From assembly GCA_947179155.2 (NCBI GenBank), contig OX359281.1:39246967-39310966 (forward strand): 64,000 nt of DNA, given 5' to 3'. This document shows, piece by piece, positions 35,001-48,800 of this stretch (position 1 is the stretch's first letter; every line of letters begins with the position of its first letter). The translations under genes and the position numbers were made by a program. This DNA comes from Hedera helix (lineage: Eukaryota > Streptophyta > Magnoliopsida > Apiales > Araliaceae). A model generated the notes under the pieces. That model was not told the origin of the DNA. It ran no database searches and was given only the letters and a program-made list of their open reading frames with translations.

Positions 35001-37475
35001 AATTTGAGAATGTTATTTTTTTTTTTTTTATATTGAGATTAATTAAAATAAAACTCCTATTTTGAAAAATAAAATAAAATGACATGTACTTATTTTGTAA
35101 ATGGAGATAGCATTAGGTATTAGGTAATACAAATCTTTCTATTCAAAAATTTTAAATATCTCCCTTCATAATTATGCTACAATATTGCCTTAGGAAAAAG
35201 GGACATGGGCATGTGTAAGAGAAAATTGAAGAAAAAGTCTCTCTTCTTTGTTAACATGTGAAAAAACATAAAACTTTAGGCACATTGTTGTCAGGATTGA
35301 ACATGAATATTGTAAACTTTTAAAAAAATTCTATTAATTATAATATTTATTATTTCATGTTTTAATAAATATTATTAAGTTTGAGTTTTAAAATGTATCA
35401 AATTATTATTCAAAAATCAATAATAAATTTATAATCTAAAATAAAAAAGATATTAATAATTATCATATTTTTTGTTATAAAACTTAAATATAATATCAAT
35501 TTTTAAAATTTTGTCAAATTAACTTCAATAGACAAACTTAAATTGAAACATAACGGGTATAAAAAAATAAAAATAATATAAACAAAAGGTATTTTTATGA
35601 ATTATTCACCATGTAATAAAATTATATTTTATTCAATATATTATAGAAATGTCACAACAAAGTGATAAATTTCGTCCACTAACAAAAACAGAAAAACAGA
35701 AACGAGGATGCCACACGTGTTAACCTATGATATTCCCAAAAATGATCAATGATATAACCAACAAAATTCACTCACGTGGCAAAAGAGCAGTTGTTAGTCG
35801 CTGCTTAAAAAACCAACCAATTATTTATCTACAGTCTCCATCATCATCACCACTCCTAGCTTCTCCCTTCCACAGTCTGTCCTGCAATTTATTCACAATT
35901 CTGATAGCCGTGGCCCATGTTTTTTTTTCAATATAGGCAACTGTCTGTGTTGTCCTCACTGTATATCCGCCCCTGGTTGCATGTCATTTTGCAACTGGAG
36001 CGACGCACAAGTTTCTCTTAAGGCTTATAATATTATAAACTGAATGAATATCTTGAATTGATATTTGTCAGAACTTATTTATTTATTGATACCTCTCTGT
36101 TCCTTTATATCTGTATTTTAGAGAGTGAAATTTTATTTTTATTTATTTATTATTTGTAAATTTTAAAAAAGTATTAATGACTTAATTGGTTTTTTGCATT
36201 ATTCTTCTATTAAGTACTAATTTGTTTCTCTTCGTTTTTTTAATAAACTTTAGAAGGGTAACATTGAAATTTTTATATTTAATTTGATACATCCGGGTTT
36301 TAATCTTTGTATTTTCACCAAAAAACTCCAATTATTCTGAAATTGTGGGAACAGTAGTGTAAAGCATCTTGAAATACAAACTTTTTTCCATTGCAAAGAA
36401 AACAAGAATTCAAGATTGAAGCTGGGTCGATGCAAGTTTTTATTTTTTATTTTTTATTTTTATTTTTTGGCGTTGAGGTGACATAAGACATTAGGTAGAA
36501 CTCTTCTTCTTCTTCTTTTTTTTTGGGTATTTATCCTGATCGAAAACAGGGTTCTGATTCCTGACATTCACGACTTCTAATTCAAGGGAAAGGATGGATT
36601 ATATTAGTTAGCCTCAACAAACCCAATAAGAAAATTGTCATTTTCATGGGTAAGACGAGCTTTTTTGGTAGAGCATGATGGGTTATTTCAAAAAGAAAAA
36701 CCGAAAAAGTTAAGAAGAAGATGGTCACAGGACATGTTACAGCCAACGCCGGCCTGCTTAACTAAAAAACAAACCCTATTTGTTTCTTTTTCTTTTCTAA
36801 AATTTACTTTAGTAAAAATATTCTTTGTTTTTCTTATAATAGTATGTATTTACGTGATTGGGCCTGTTTGTTTCAGCTTGTTTTATTTATGCATATTTTT
36901 TATGCTCATTGCTTGTTTGAAACAATAAGGAAGAAATTTTAGCTGTGATTGTTGGAGTGAAAATGGTCAATAAAAAATAATCTGGTCTAATATGTTTTTG
37001 TTGAACTATTCCAAACAAACATGCCTATTTGAATTCATATAGTTTAGACCCCTAAATCTATAATAGTACTCCCTCCATTTCATAACAATATAATTTATAA
37101 AATTTGTAAACATTAATTAATGATATTTATTCTCTCATGTTTATCACTGATCTTTTTTATTTTTGAGAAATCATTAATCTTTTGTTGATGATACCATTAG
37201 GGTTAAGATCTTTAGATCGTTTATATATATATATATATATATACTTCTCTGTTATAACACCATAAAAATAATCCTGGTGCCAATTTTATTTTATTTTATT
37301 TTTGGTAAATTATATTTTGTTATTTAAATATTGCTACAGAATCCGTGGAGCAAGCCAATATTAACGAGACACGTCCCAATAAAAGTAAAAGAAATCAAAA
37401 TAGGCTTCCGCAACTTGTGTTTTCTAGCTATTAAGTCCAGAAGAGATGTACGTACTATCATATAAAGGGAGCTCT
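35001..37475. other. Intergenic; truncated MITE and G-box cluster
   Basis: About 36085-36290 matches the left and middle part of the Stowaway-like element at 52554-52798 but lacks its right end. Near 35711-35780 are an ACACGTGT and a TCACGTGGC (G-box/ABRE cores) followed by a pyrimidine-rich, leader-like stretch, which may mark an unrecognised promoter. The frame at 36635-36928 has no recognisable domain. A Stowaway-type left end (ACTCCCTCCATTTC) occurs near 37068. Confidence 0.4.
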
Positions 37476-37484
37476 TATATATGA

Positions 37485-37622
37485 AAAATGCTATAGCCAA
37501 TGATATAGCTAATGACTTTTGTTAAAAAATGGTAGGACCCACCATGTATAGTGGAGTCCACCAATTTTTAACAAAGGTCATTATCTATATCATTGACTAG
37601 ATCATTGGCTCTAGCAAAGCTC
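37485..37622. mobile_element. Short MULE-type MITE, 9-bp target duplication
   Basis: 138 bp between perfect CTTATATAT repeats (37476-37484 and 37623-37631). Inverted ends are GAAAAATGCTATAGCCAATG and, from the right, GAGCTTTGCTAGAGCCAATG. The whole element is nearly palindromic, centred on GGACCCACCATG. Confidence 0.83.
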
Positions 37623-37631
37623 CTTATATAT

Positions 37632-38793
37632 GGTTACGTAACTCGAATCATTGAATGGTTAGTTCTTTAATTAATCACAAGGCAGCCAATATTATTATAA
37701 CGTGGAATGGGGTCATAATTTAGGTGTACTTATATGTCGTTTCATATTAAGAAAATATTCCTCTCAGGAATAAAAGTCAGCATGTAACTATTAATTTTTG
37801 TTCGGTTATATTATACAAGTCTATGCATCATTTAGAAAAAATTAATTTATAATTTTAGAATATGATTACGTGATTCTATGTTCTAAGATTGCTTATATAT
37901 TATTATTTTAATATATATAATAAAAAATTCAATTATATATATTAAAATAATAATTTAAAATACTACAATATCTCAAAATCATCAAATAACTTCTCCTACG
38001 GTAGTGGCAGTACTGTCATAAGTGGCTGCAGACTTAATTACGTACTAAGCTTATAATTGCTTGTTCATTTTCATAATATCTCATTCCGCTTTTATGTATC
38101 TGCCTAACTAATGAAAAGTGCACTAGGTTGGTACACTTGTTAAGTACCCATGATTTAATATCTGAATAAAGTAAAATTTACATGACACTAATGGATCATT
38201 TTCCGCCACCTTTATCTAAGCAGTTAACATCTGGACTAGTAATACTTTTTCTTCCCTTATTATAATAATTAATGACGATGAAGCATAGTGTGGTAAATTG
38301 GTTTCATGTGGCCACACATGGCCATGGACCATGTAAACCATTTCATTCGACTTTTTCCCACTTCCTTTTCCATATTATATTTAATTATATTAATTATAAA
38401 TTTACAAATATTTTATAATAACTTTTGATTCTTATGTTTTGAAATGGATCCAGAATTATTTGAATTATGCCACTTGTTTTACAGGATGTGGCTGCTTTAC
38501 AGTATGACCAGATCTTCGACTTATCCCAACTCATTAATTGCTCAGGTATTACCATGCAAAATTGATCATATGATGATGTTTTCTATATACATACATGTTG
38601 TACATGTAATAGTATGTATGATACTCTAATGACCATATGATCATGTCTAATTACATGAATGCTTTTCAATAAATTATATGAATTCGTGTCGGGGACTGTT
38701 GTTCATCCATGCATGCAGGTTGCTTGCATCCATATATGTTATCCACTTTTGCAAGTTTGGAGGAAAAAAGAGAGTAGAAAACTCAAATTAAAT

Positions 38794-38855
<62 letters not shown>

Positions 38856-38975
38856 AAAAAAATTCTTTCATACATGTTATGCGCCGAGTTTATAAAGAAA
38901 ATATTTTTTTTTAAAGTTTTACGTTTAAATTATTATTTTTTCTTATAATTAACTTATATTTATAATATAGAGGGT
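37632..38975. other. Intergenic; possible orphan exon and (TA)n tract
   Basis: A segment from a ttttacag near 38484 to a donor-like cag|gtatt near 38546 is open in one frame and exon-like, but no partner exon or family was found. A long (TA)n lies at 38796-38850. CATGCATGCA (RY-type motif) occurs near 38710. No gene is claimed. Confidence 0.35.
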
Positions 38976-40239
38976 ATAATTGTGACGACCCCAAATCCGG
39001 GTTCCTTGAACCTCGGACCCGGTTCAACACGAGTACTACCTTTTCCTTATCGTTCATGACTTACAACAATATTATAATTGCTAAATAATCATTTATTTAC
39101 AATTATATAACATCTCTTTCTATTTCAGAATCGCAATCTTTATACATTCTTAGTATGTCTTCATATCATACATGATACGACATTCTATTACAATTAATTT
39201 GAGATCATATGTATAATGACTCAATCACACCATCCTATTATCCTTATTCATAAAGGACAACGTCTGAAAAATGATATTCAAATAATCTGTAAATGTTCTC
39301 TTAACAATTTAAGTTTGCTAATCTATAGCACAACAAAACATAAACTCTTCATATCTACTTACACAAGTGAATGAATTAGTCTACCGCAATGTTTTACTAC
39401 AAAAACACCTATGTTTCAATCTTGATGACTCGTTAGTCAATCTTCATCTTTGCCTCTACCGGAGTAATCGGCTTCCTCAAGCTACTCTGTAATGTTTTGT
39501 TTTAAGCAAGGGTGAGCACGACGGCTCAGCAAGTCTAACAGTTTCACATAACACGTAAAAACAGTTCAATCATGCTTCGTGCTTCATGCATCTTATGCTT
39601 TGCAGTACATACATTTCTCATGCATATCATGCCTCGCATTTAATCTATGTTTCATGCCTAGCCTCTATCATGACATATAGTTCAATGCAGAACAATTGTC
39701 TTAAATCAACTACCGCATATCAATAGTTCAAATCAACTTATTTCACAAAAGCACATTAACACATCTTTGCACATAACCACGTATGAGCACATCACAGTTT
39801 AATAACAAACTTATAAATTATGCACATAATGCAACACGTTCTGAAAAACTTGTCTGAACTTGTATAACCAGCTTACGTTAATCTTTCACGTTCCTTGCAC
39901 CACCTACACGGTATGTGAGATCAACGGTGCACAATATCAGTCAAAGTTTGACTCAATACTAAATCTTATTTTAAAGATATTTATTTCTTCTTATCATCCC
40001 CTTTATTTAATAAGGTTAATTTCATATTTTAGTCTCTCTTTGACTTGACTCAGTGTTTCATATTCAACACCATAAATCTTTTGTTCGAAACTATGCAATT
40101 CTGACATTTATTAATGTCACTGCATTAAAACTTGGACCCTATATTTATTTAGGTCGATCCACCAATTAATCACTAATGGACCATACCCTTGGTTTAACTT
40201 AATCACATCATTTATCTCGATACTTATCATAATATTACC

Positions 40240-40830
40240 CACCTTGGATAATAGTTTAAATTTTACTATCAATTAGTAATAACTTATAATGTTATTTAAT
40301 TGTTAAATAACACTTTAAATAATCATTACTATTATTAATTTATTTTTAATAATAGTTTACCTTAATCATTATGATTAATCTTTTAATAATAATTTAATTG
40401 CTTGCTAATATTATTACCCTTTAATAATATTTTAATTGACTTCTCATTATTATCAATCATTTTAATAATAATTTAATTGTTCATCAATATTATCAATCAT
40501 TTAATAATATTTGAAATCCTCACGTATCATTAGTAATTATTTAATAACGATTCAACCCTTAACTATTATTACCCAATAGTTAATTACTTGTTAAACAATA
40601 TTATTAATTCTTTAATAATATTCTAAATCTTTATTTATCATTATTATTTATTTAATAATGATTTAACTCTTAACTATTATTATTTAATAGTTAATTAAAT
40701 GCTAAATAATATTATTAATCCTTTAATAATATTTTAAATTAATTACATATCATTATTAATTATTGAATAATGATTTAATTCTTAACTATTATCATACTCT
40801 AATATTATTAATCTTTTAATAATATCTTAA
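40240..40830. repeat. Array of small palindromes within the LTR
   Basis: About a dozen hairpin-forming units of the type ATTATTAATCCTTTAATAAT alternate with ACTATTATTTAATAGTTAAT-like units. The same array is in the other LTR at about 47116-47706. Confidence 0.75.
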
Positions 40831-42328
40831 TCATTTCCTAAACTTATAAACAATTTATTTTAATTGTTTACACTTTACTAATTAATGCATTTTTATCATT
40901 CTAAAATGCCAAACCCATAAAATTTTATCAACAATGACTAAATCCCTCATCAAAAATCTGCGTATACCGTATATAGGATTTCCAAGCCATAAATCCTATT
41001 TTCTAAATTTTCAACATCACATCACATAATTAATTCATTTACTCATAACTAGTCCATTTCCATGAAAATACCAAATTATTTCTAAAAATTCTTATTTTCT
41101 GGTATTTGACAGGATATAGCTCCATATTGAACATATATTTTTCTCGTAATTTTTAAAATTCATTTACTAGTTTTAAATAGCCCAAAATAATCAGATCTTG
41201 CACCATTTATCATAAATTATTCCTTTTTCAGAATATTATGAAATTTTCAGGATTAGTTCCTGTTATCATAGAAAAGCTCCTGCATAAATTTCATATTTTT
41301 CTGAGTTGTACACAAAAAGTTATTTTGATACATTTCTAAAAATCACACTTTATTGTAAAATCCATAACTTGAGTTTTACACAATCAAAAATCACCATCTT
41401 TTTACTAGGCTCAGTTAGCTCATCAAACTATCATTACAAAAATATTCAGAATTTTTAGAGAAATAAAAGTGGACGAAACTGCCCCTGGACCAAACTGAAC
41501 AGTAACTATTTTTGGCCTTTTCAGATTTTCGGACAGTTTTGGGGTCCTTCACGGAAACGATTATAAAACGAAATCTACAACTCCGATTAAGGTCCAGTCG
41601 GAGGCGTTGGACTCGTATTTTCCTAAACTATAGTTTTCATTTATCAAACACAAAATTTGGAGTTGTCTAGGTCTCGAAAAACAGTGTTAAAGGGGCTGAT
41701 CAGTAGCTAATTTTTCTGATTTTTCAACATGGATGTGTTTTACTAAAAATTCCATAACTTGCTCATTTTAAATCGGATTTTAGTCATTCAACTTGGAGAA
41801 TCTTCATATTTCATGGATCTATTACCCAAAATTGACGGATCACAAATCCGACTTACGGATCGTGAACAGTAATACCGTGAAGGGGCTGCTACGTATTAGA
41901 TTAACTTGTTTTCGTCGGTAAAAATTTATTCAATGAGTTTGATGAAATTTTTCATCACAAACACATATAAAAACCCATGTTAAACCCATCAAACTATGAA
42001 TATACATATATTACATAGTTAAAGACTTCTAGACCATCAAAACAAGTTTTGATCGGTTAAAAATATATTTTAACCGTTTAAAACTTATTTAAACAACAAA
42101 AATGAAATTAAAAAGGTTTGGAGTACTTTTTAACCTCTTAGACATGGATGATCTCCTTCCTCTTGCTAGGAGCTAGGCTTGTGACTCCACCTTGATCATT
42201 CTCTAGCAACTTTCCTTAGTGGATCATCCATTTCTCAAAGCTTGCTAGCTTTTCTCTAGAATACTCTCTCTTTCTCTCTAGGAGTTCTTGAAAACTAACT
42301 AACAAACATAACAAAATGTTGATGGATG

Positions 42329-42340
42329 CTATATATAGAC
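42329..42340 (-). promoter_or_regulatory. Probable TATA box of the 3' LTR
   Basis: On the minus strand gtctatatatag is followed downstream by a leader-like stretch with GAGAGAAAGAGAGAG. It places the transcript start near 42300, giving a U3 of about 1.4 kb and R-U5 of about 3.3 kb. The equivalent in the other LTR is 49205-49216. Confidence 0.6.
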
Positions 42341-43712
42341 CCTCCCTAATCACCATTAACCTTCACTAATCAACTAGTGTTGGTGAATTTAAGGGTTAAC
42401 CAAGCTTACTATAGCTTGAATGACCTATTGAGTGACATTTTGATTGACCAATGGAATGACTAGGGTTGGTGGGGAGTTGTTGAGACATTTTACACTCCAA
42501 ATTCACCAACAAGCAACCTTTCATGTGGGGCCCCCTCCAAAATTCGGGATTCCTCTTTTATTACATCACTTTAGCTTTATTTTTACATCTTATATCATTA
42601 TATAAGTATTCATATATATATACACCAATGTATATATATTGACCACCACTTTGACTTCCATTTGGGCTCCACATTGGATCAAATTAATATTTCTATTGGG
42701 CTCATCAATTAAATTTGTTTGGGCTCAATTTAATTATTACATTGGGCTAATATTAATTACCCTATGTTACATTTAATTAAAACAAGCATTGGGCTTGGTT
42801 AATTATTACATAAATCAATGTTCAAATTAAATTATATGAACTACTAGGTTAATTTAATTTGACCTAGTTTAATACCTCAATTGGACTTATAATATAATCC
42901 AATTAGATTTGCTATAATTAATTCTACCACATTGAGTTACTTAATTAACCCATCCACGGTTAATTCTTAACCCCACATTTATTTATCTAGAAATTAACCA
43001 ATGATTGGTTAATGCTATCTCTCTTGTCAACCAACTAGGGTTATTCAATTAACTAGACACTAGTTAATTCTCTACATTCAATCAATACTTGAAATGCTTC
43101 TCCGAACCATTGACCATCATTTGACTTTTAATGGTTTGGGCTACATAACTTACTTTTTATTGGCTCTCTTATTTAATTACCCATTTCATGCAAATATCTC
43201 CATATTGGGCTTACATCTATAACAACTTATTAATTAAGTAAATTACTTAATTAATTAACTTCTTAATATTGTCCTTCTAGGCAATATTCCACTTCCCTAC
43301 TTGTTACTCATAACCTTAATTCATAACTTATATAATTAATTCAATTAATTATATTACATGACTTTTCTTTTTAATCCATACTAAAACTAATTAATTTATT
43401 AGTTTTATTAAGTATTTAATTTACTTCACACATCATCTTGTTTGACTAACAAACTCAACTATAGGTGTATATATATAAATATTAATATATTCACCTTCAC
43501 TTCTCAATTGAATTTCTTTCTTAAATAAATTATCTACCTGCATCATTAAAATATTCTCACATTTAATTTCTAACAAATTATTTATGTTAAAAAAAAAAAT
43601 GTTTACCCATTTTCAACACATCTTCCTTCTCACCTTCTAGGTTTAAACCTTAACCTTAAATAAAATCAATTAAGATATTATTTAAAATTTTGAAATTATC
43701 TGGGATATTACA

Positions 43713-43725
43713 TTCACCCCTTCTT
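43713..43725 (-). other. Polypurine tract of the LARD-like element
   Basis: Minus-strand AAGAAGGGGTGAA directly abuts the 3' LTR, whose first bases on that strand are TGTAATATCCC. It primes plus-strand DNA synthesis during reverse transcription. Confidence 0.8.
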
Positions 43726-43866
43726 ATAAGAATTTCGTCCCCGAAATTATCTCATACACAATTCTACCAATTGTCATCACTGAGAATATCTCTTTACTCA
43801 TCAAATTCTATAACCACCCTTTTCTAGGAAGTTCATACTTCTAAACTCATAATTCCAGAACAATGG

Positions 43867-43926
43867 AATATCTTGCAGAAGAATAAATTGAAAATCAATA
43901 TCTTACAGAAGAATAAATTGAAAATC
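43867..43926. repeat. 30-bp tandem duplication in the internal region
   Basis: aatatcttgcagaagaataa starts at 43867 and recurs at 43897 with one change (g to a). Confidence 0.9.
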
Positions 43927-44404
43927 AAAATATTCATTAAAACTTTCATAATATGCTGAGGGGTCATCAAGACTGTGAACATCCGAATGGAATTAACTGA
44001 ATTCCGAATAAATAGTATTTATCCCTGTAAATACTTATAAAAAGAGTGTTTATCAATCACAAGGACTGAAAACATTCCATAGGTGTACGCTAGGTGATCA
44101 GCCTATTGTACCATACGTCGTGCAGTACGTCTTAGTTGTTAGGCGCCAGTCGGAGCTATATGCCGACAAAAATATATCTGCTTTAGCCGACAGAATATTT
44201 TTTTTTTTTTTTGCACTTGTTCACCTCAGACTTACTACAAAATTCCGTTCCAAAATAATTTGGATTGGATAATAAACTTGAGTCAATTCTGACCAAAAGT
44301 GTCTAGTCAAAATAAATGACAAAGACTCCCATCATTGAACTGTTCGTATATTACGATTCAAAAATCATTTCAGATTAGTTAAAATAACTAAAATTCATTT
44401 ATAG

Positions 44405-44515
44405 GACTTCATGATACCGCATAATCTTGATAGTACGTTGATGATTCCGTCATTAATTCATGACTTCATGATACCGCACATCTTGACAGTACGTTGAGGA
44501 TTCCGTCCTTTTCAT
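44405..44515. repeat. 57-bp tandem duplication in the internal region
   Basis: gacttcatgataccgca starts at 44405 and again at 44462; both are followed by CTTGAyAGTACGTTGAkGATTCCGTC. Confidence 0.88.
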
Positions 44516-45230
44516 CCCCACACCATGACTTTAATGGCGTGTGATGATTTTATAAATACATTTTGATATTTTCAAATCAATTTGTCTAGCTGAAACAATT
44601 AGCATAGACTATTCTTTAAACGTTTTAAAATACTGAAAATCATTTTATGACTTTGTCATACTACATCATACCATAGTGGGCTTTAAACATCCAACACTAG
44701 GTTACTCTGCATTGATGACTCCATCGTTTATCATCTCTGCACTAAATGCATTAATGATTTCTAAAATACATTTGTCTTTTCAAAAGCACAAAAGTGCGAA
44801 TTTAGCACGATTTTAAGAATTTCAAAGTCTAGCATAGCTAGAAGATTTAGAATATCCTAAAACCTCAAAATACCTCAAATTTCTCCTCCGCATTCTTTTT
44901 CAGCTTAATAACTATATCTGGTAAAGCTCCAGTCTTACTACTTAACTCTACCCATACTTACTGCTCATCAAACTTACCACACATTAAGAGTTCAGGTACT
45001 TGCCACAATCATATGGGTTGGAGAACTTATCCTAGTCAGACCAAAATCGTCCATTCGCTGAGGGGTTCCACCATACGATTATGAGTCACGAACTTACCAT
45101 CAGTATGAGTTTTAAGAACACGTACTTATCTTAATATTCTCTACATATCCAATATATAATGAGAAAAGAATCACCTTCTCACCATATATACATCGAATAG
45201 CGTGACATCAGGTTCAAATTGATTATCACT

Positions 45231-45458
45231 ATAGGAAGCTAAGTGGTTGTCAAACCAAACGCAATCTCCTGTCCATACAAGAAATTGGTCAACTCGGCCA
45301 CTAATCAATATAGAAAGTTAAGCGGTCGTTAAACCAAGAACAAATCCTCTGCCCATACAAAGAACTGTTAAACTCAACTACTATATTAATATAGGAAGCT
45401 AAGTGGTTCTAAAACCAAGCACAAATCCATACAAGGAATCGTACAACTCAGCCACTAA
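45231..45458. repeat. About 80-bp tandem array, three copies, in the internal region
   Basis: Units begin at 45231, 45310 and 45391 with ATAGRAAGYTAAG(C/T)GGT and share CCATACAA and AACTCRRCCACTA landmarks. Divergence between units is well above that between the LTRs, so the array predates this insertion. Confidence 0.85.
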
Positions 45459-45841
45459 TATGAGTTCTCAATTAAAAACCCACAAACCTTTTAATTTTCT
45501 TAACTGAATACGAATTCTCTCCATTCATATTTTAGCACATCTGTCTCATTACGAGTTCATTTCTCTAGATCATTTCATGACCTTATTAGCATTTTCTTTA
45601 TGCTTCTCAAAATCTTATCATAAGATATTTTCTATCACTTCTTCAAATTAGGTACAACATGACCTTTTTCATCTCTCTTATATCTTCTTAAATCCATCTT
45701 TGGATAATCTTCTATATATGAATTTTTCAAATTCATCTTTTATTACTTAAACTCTTCCGGAGTTTATTCATTTATCATTTTACTTATCTTCTACTATGGT
45801 TATAGCCTAAGGTACTCTTACCTAAGGTTTATAACCTATCA

Positions 45842-45853
45842 GCTCTGATACCA
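45842..45853 (-). other. Primer-binding site, initiator tRNA-Met type
   Basis: Minus-strand TGGTATCAGAGC, complementary to the 3' end of plant initiator tRNA-Met, lies 3 nt inside the end of the 5' LTR (45857). This fixes the element on the minus strand. Confidence 0.92.
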
Positions 45854-45856
45854 ACT

Positions 45857-48800
45857 TGTGACGACCCCAAATCCGGGTTCCTTGAACCTCGGACCCGGTT
45901 CAACACGAGTACTACCTTTTCCTTATCGTTCATGACTTACAACAATATTATAATTGCTAAATAATCATTTATTTACAATTATATAACATCTCTTTCTATT
46001 TCAGAATCGCAATCTTTATACATTCTTAGTATGTCTTCATATCATACATGATACGACATTCTATTACAATTAATTTGAGATCATATGTATAATGACTCAA
46101 TCACACCATCCTATTATCCTTATTCATAAAGGACAACGTCTGAAAAATGATATTCAAATAATCTGTAAATGTTCTCTTAACAATTTAAGTTTGCTAATCT
46201 ATAGCACAACAAAACATAAACTCTTCATATCTACTTACACAAGTGAATGAATTAGTCTACCGCAATGTTTTACTACAAAAACACCTATGTTTCAATCTTG
46301 ATGACTCGTTAGTCAATCTTCATCTTTGCCTCTACCGGAGTAATCGGCTTCCTCAAGCTACTCTGTAATGTTTTGTTTTAAGCAAGGGTGAGCACGACGG
46401 CTCAGCAAGTCTAACAGTTTCACATAACACGTAAAAACAGTTCAATCATGCTTCGTGCTTCATGCATCTTATGCTTTGCAGTACATACATTTCTCATGCA
46501 TATCATGCCTCGCATTTAATCTATGTTTCATGCCTAGCCTCTATCATGACATATAGTTCAATGCAGAACAATTGTCTTAAATCAACTACCGCATATCAAT
46601 AGTTCAAATCAACTTATTTCACAAAAGCACATTAACACATCTTTGCACATAACCACGTATGAGCACATCACAGTTTAATAACAAACTTATAAATTATGCA
46701 CATAATGCAACACGTTCTGAAAAACTTGCCTGAACTTGTATAACCAGCTTACGTTAATCTTTCACGTTCCTTGCACCACCTACACGGTATGTGAGATCAA
46801 CGGTGCACAATATCAGTCAAAGTTTGACTCAATACTAAATCTTATTTTAAAGATATTTATTTCTTCTTATCATCCCCTTTATTTAATAAGGTTAATTTCA
46901 TATTTTAGTCTCTCTTTGACTTGACTCAGTGTTTCATATTCAACACCATAAATCTTTTGTTCGAAACTATGCAATTCTGACATTTATTAATGTCACTGCA
47001 TTAAAACTTGGACCCTATATTTATTTAGGTCGATCCACCAATTAATCACTAATGGACCATACCCTTGGTTTAACTTAATCACATCATTTATCTCGATACT
47101 TATCATAATATTACCCACCTTGGATAATAGTTTAAATTTTACTATCAATTAGTAATAACTTATAATGTTATTTAATTGTTAAATAACACTTTAAATAATC
47201 ATTACTATTATTAATTTATTTTTAATAATAGTTTACCTTAATCATTATGATTAATCTTTTAATAATAATTTAATTGCTTGCTAATATTATTACCCTTTAA
47301 TAATATTTTAATTGACTTCTCATTATTATCAATCATTTTAATAATAATTTAATTGTTCATCAATATTATCAATCATTTAATAATATTTGAAATCCTCACG
47401 TATCATTAGTAATTATTTAATAACGATTCAACCCTTAACTATTATTACCCAATAGTTAATTACTTGTTAAACAATATTATTAATTCTTTAATAATATTCT
47501 AAATCTTTATTTATCATTATTATTTATTTAATAATGATTTAACTCTTAACTATTATTATTTAATAGTTAATTAAATGCTAAATAATATTATTAATCCTTT
47601 AATAATATTTTAAATTAATTACATATCATTATTAATTATTGAATAATGATTTAATTCTTAACTATTATCATACTCTAATATTATTAATCTTTTAATAATA
47701 TCTTAATCATTTCCTAAACTTATAAACAATTTATTTTAATTGTTTACACTTTACTAATTAATGCATTTTTATCATTCTAAAATGCCAAACCCATAAAATT
47801 TTATCAACAATGACTAAATCCCTCATCAAAAATCTGCGTATACCGTATATAGGATTTCCAAGCCATAAATCCTATTTTCTAAATTTTCAACATCACATCA
47901 CATAATTAATTCATTTACTCATAACTAGTCCATTTCCATGAAAATACCAAATTATTTCTAAAAATTCTTATTTTCTGGTATTTGACAGGATATAGCTCCA
48001 TATTGAACATATATTTTTCTCGTAATTTTTAAAATTCATTTACTAGTTTTAAATAGCCCAAAATAATCAGATCTTGCACCATTTATCATAAATTATTCCT
48101 TTTTCAGAATATTATGAAATTTTCAGGATTAGTTCCTGTTATCATAGAAAAGCTCCTGCATAAATTTCATATTTTTCTGAGTTGTACACAAAAAGTTATT
48201 TTGATACATTTCTAAAAATCACACTTTATTGTAAAATCCATAACTTGAGTTTTACACAATCAAAAATCACCATCTTTTTACTAGGCTCAGTTAGCTCATC
48301 AAACTATCATTACAAAAATATTCAGAATTTTTAGAGAAATAAAAGTGGACGAAACTGCCCCTGGACCAAACTGAACAGTAACTATTTTTGGCCTTTTCAG
48401 ATTTTCGGACAGTTTTGGGGTCCTTCACGGAAACGATTATAAAACGAAATCTACAACTCCGATTAAGGTCCAGTCGGAGGCGTTGGACTCGTATTTTCCT
48501 AAACTATAGTTTTCATTTATCAAACACAAAATTTGGAGTTGTCTAGGTCTCGAAAAACAGTGTTAAAGGGGCTGATCAGTAGCTAATTTTTCTGATTTTT
48601 CAACATGGATGTGTTTTACTAAAAATTCCATAACTTGCTCATTTTAAATCGGATTTTAGTCATTCAACTTGGAGAATCTTCATATTTCATGGATCTATTA
48701 CCCAAAATTGACGGATCACAAATCCGACTTACGGATCGTGAACAGTAATACCGTGAAGGGGCTGCTACGTATTAGATTAACTTGTTTTCGTCGGTAAAAA

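Larger units (their letters stand above)
38981..43712 (-). repeat. 3' LTR of the LARD-like element
   Basis: 4,732 bp. On the plus strand it starts TGTGACGACCCCAAATCCGG and ends GGGATATTACA. It is the same length as the other LTR. The only difference I noticed while comparing segments is T at 39853 against C at 46729. Confidence 0.95.

Noticed and set aside
36635..36928. 97-codon frame with a hydrophobic C-terminus
   Set aside because: Second half is T-rich low-complexity translation, and no conserved motif or promoter is evident.
38484..38546. Exon-like segment with good acceptor and donor
   Set aside because: No partner exons and no recognisable protein family; kept only as a note in the intergenic entry.
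39860..46924. Identical 62-codon frames at 39860 and 46736 as a duplicated gene
   Set aside because: They are the same point in the two LTRs of one retrotransposon and have no recognisable domain.
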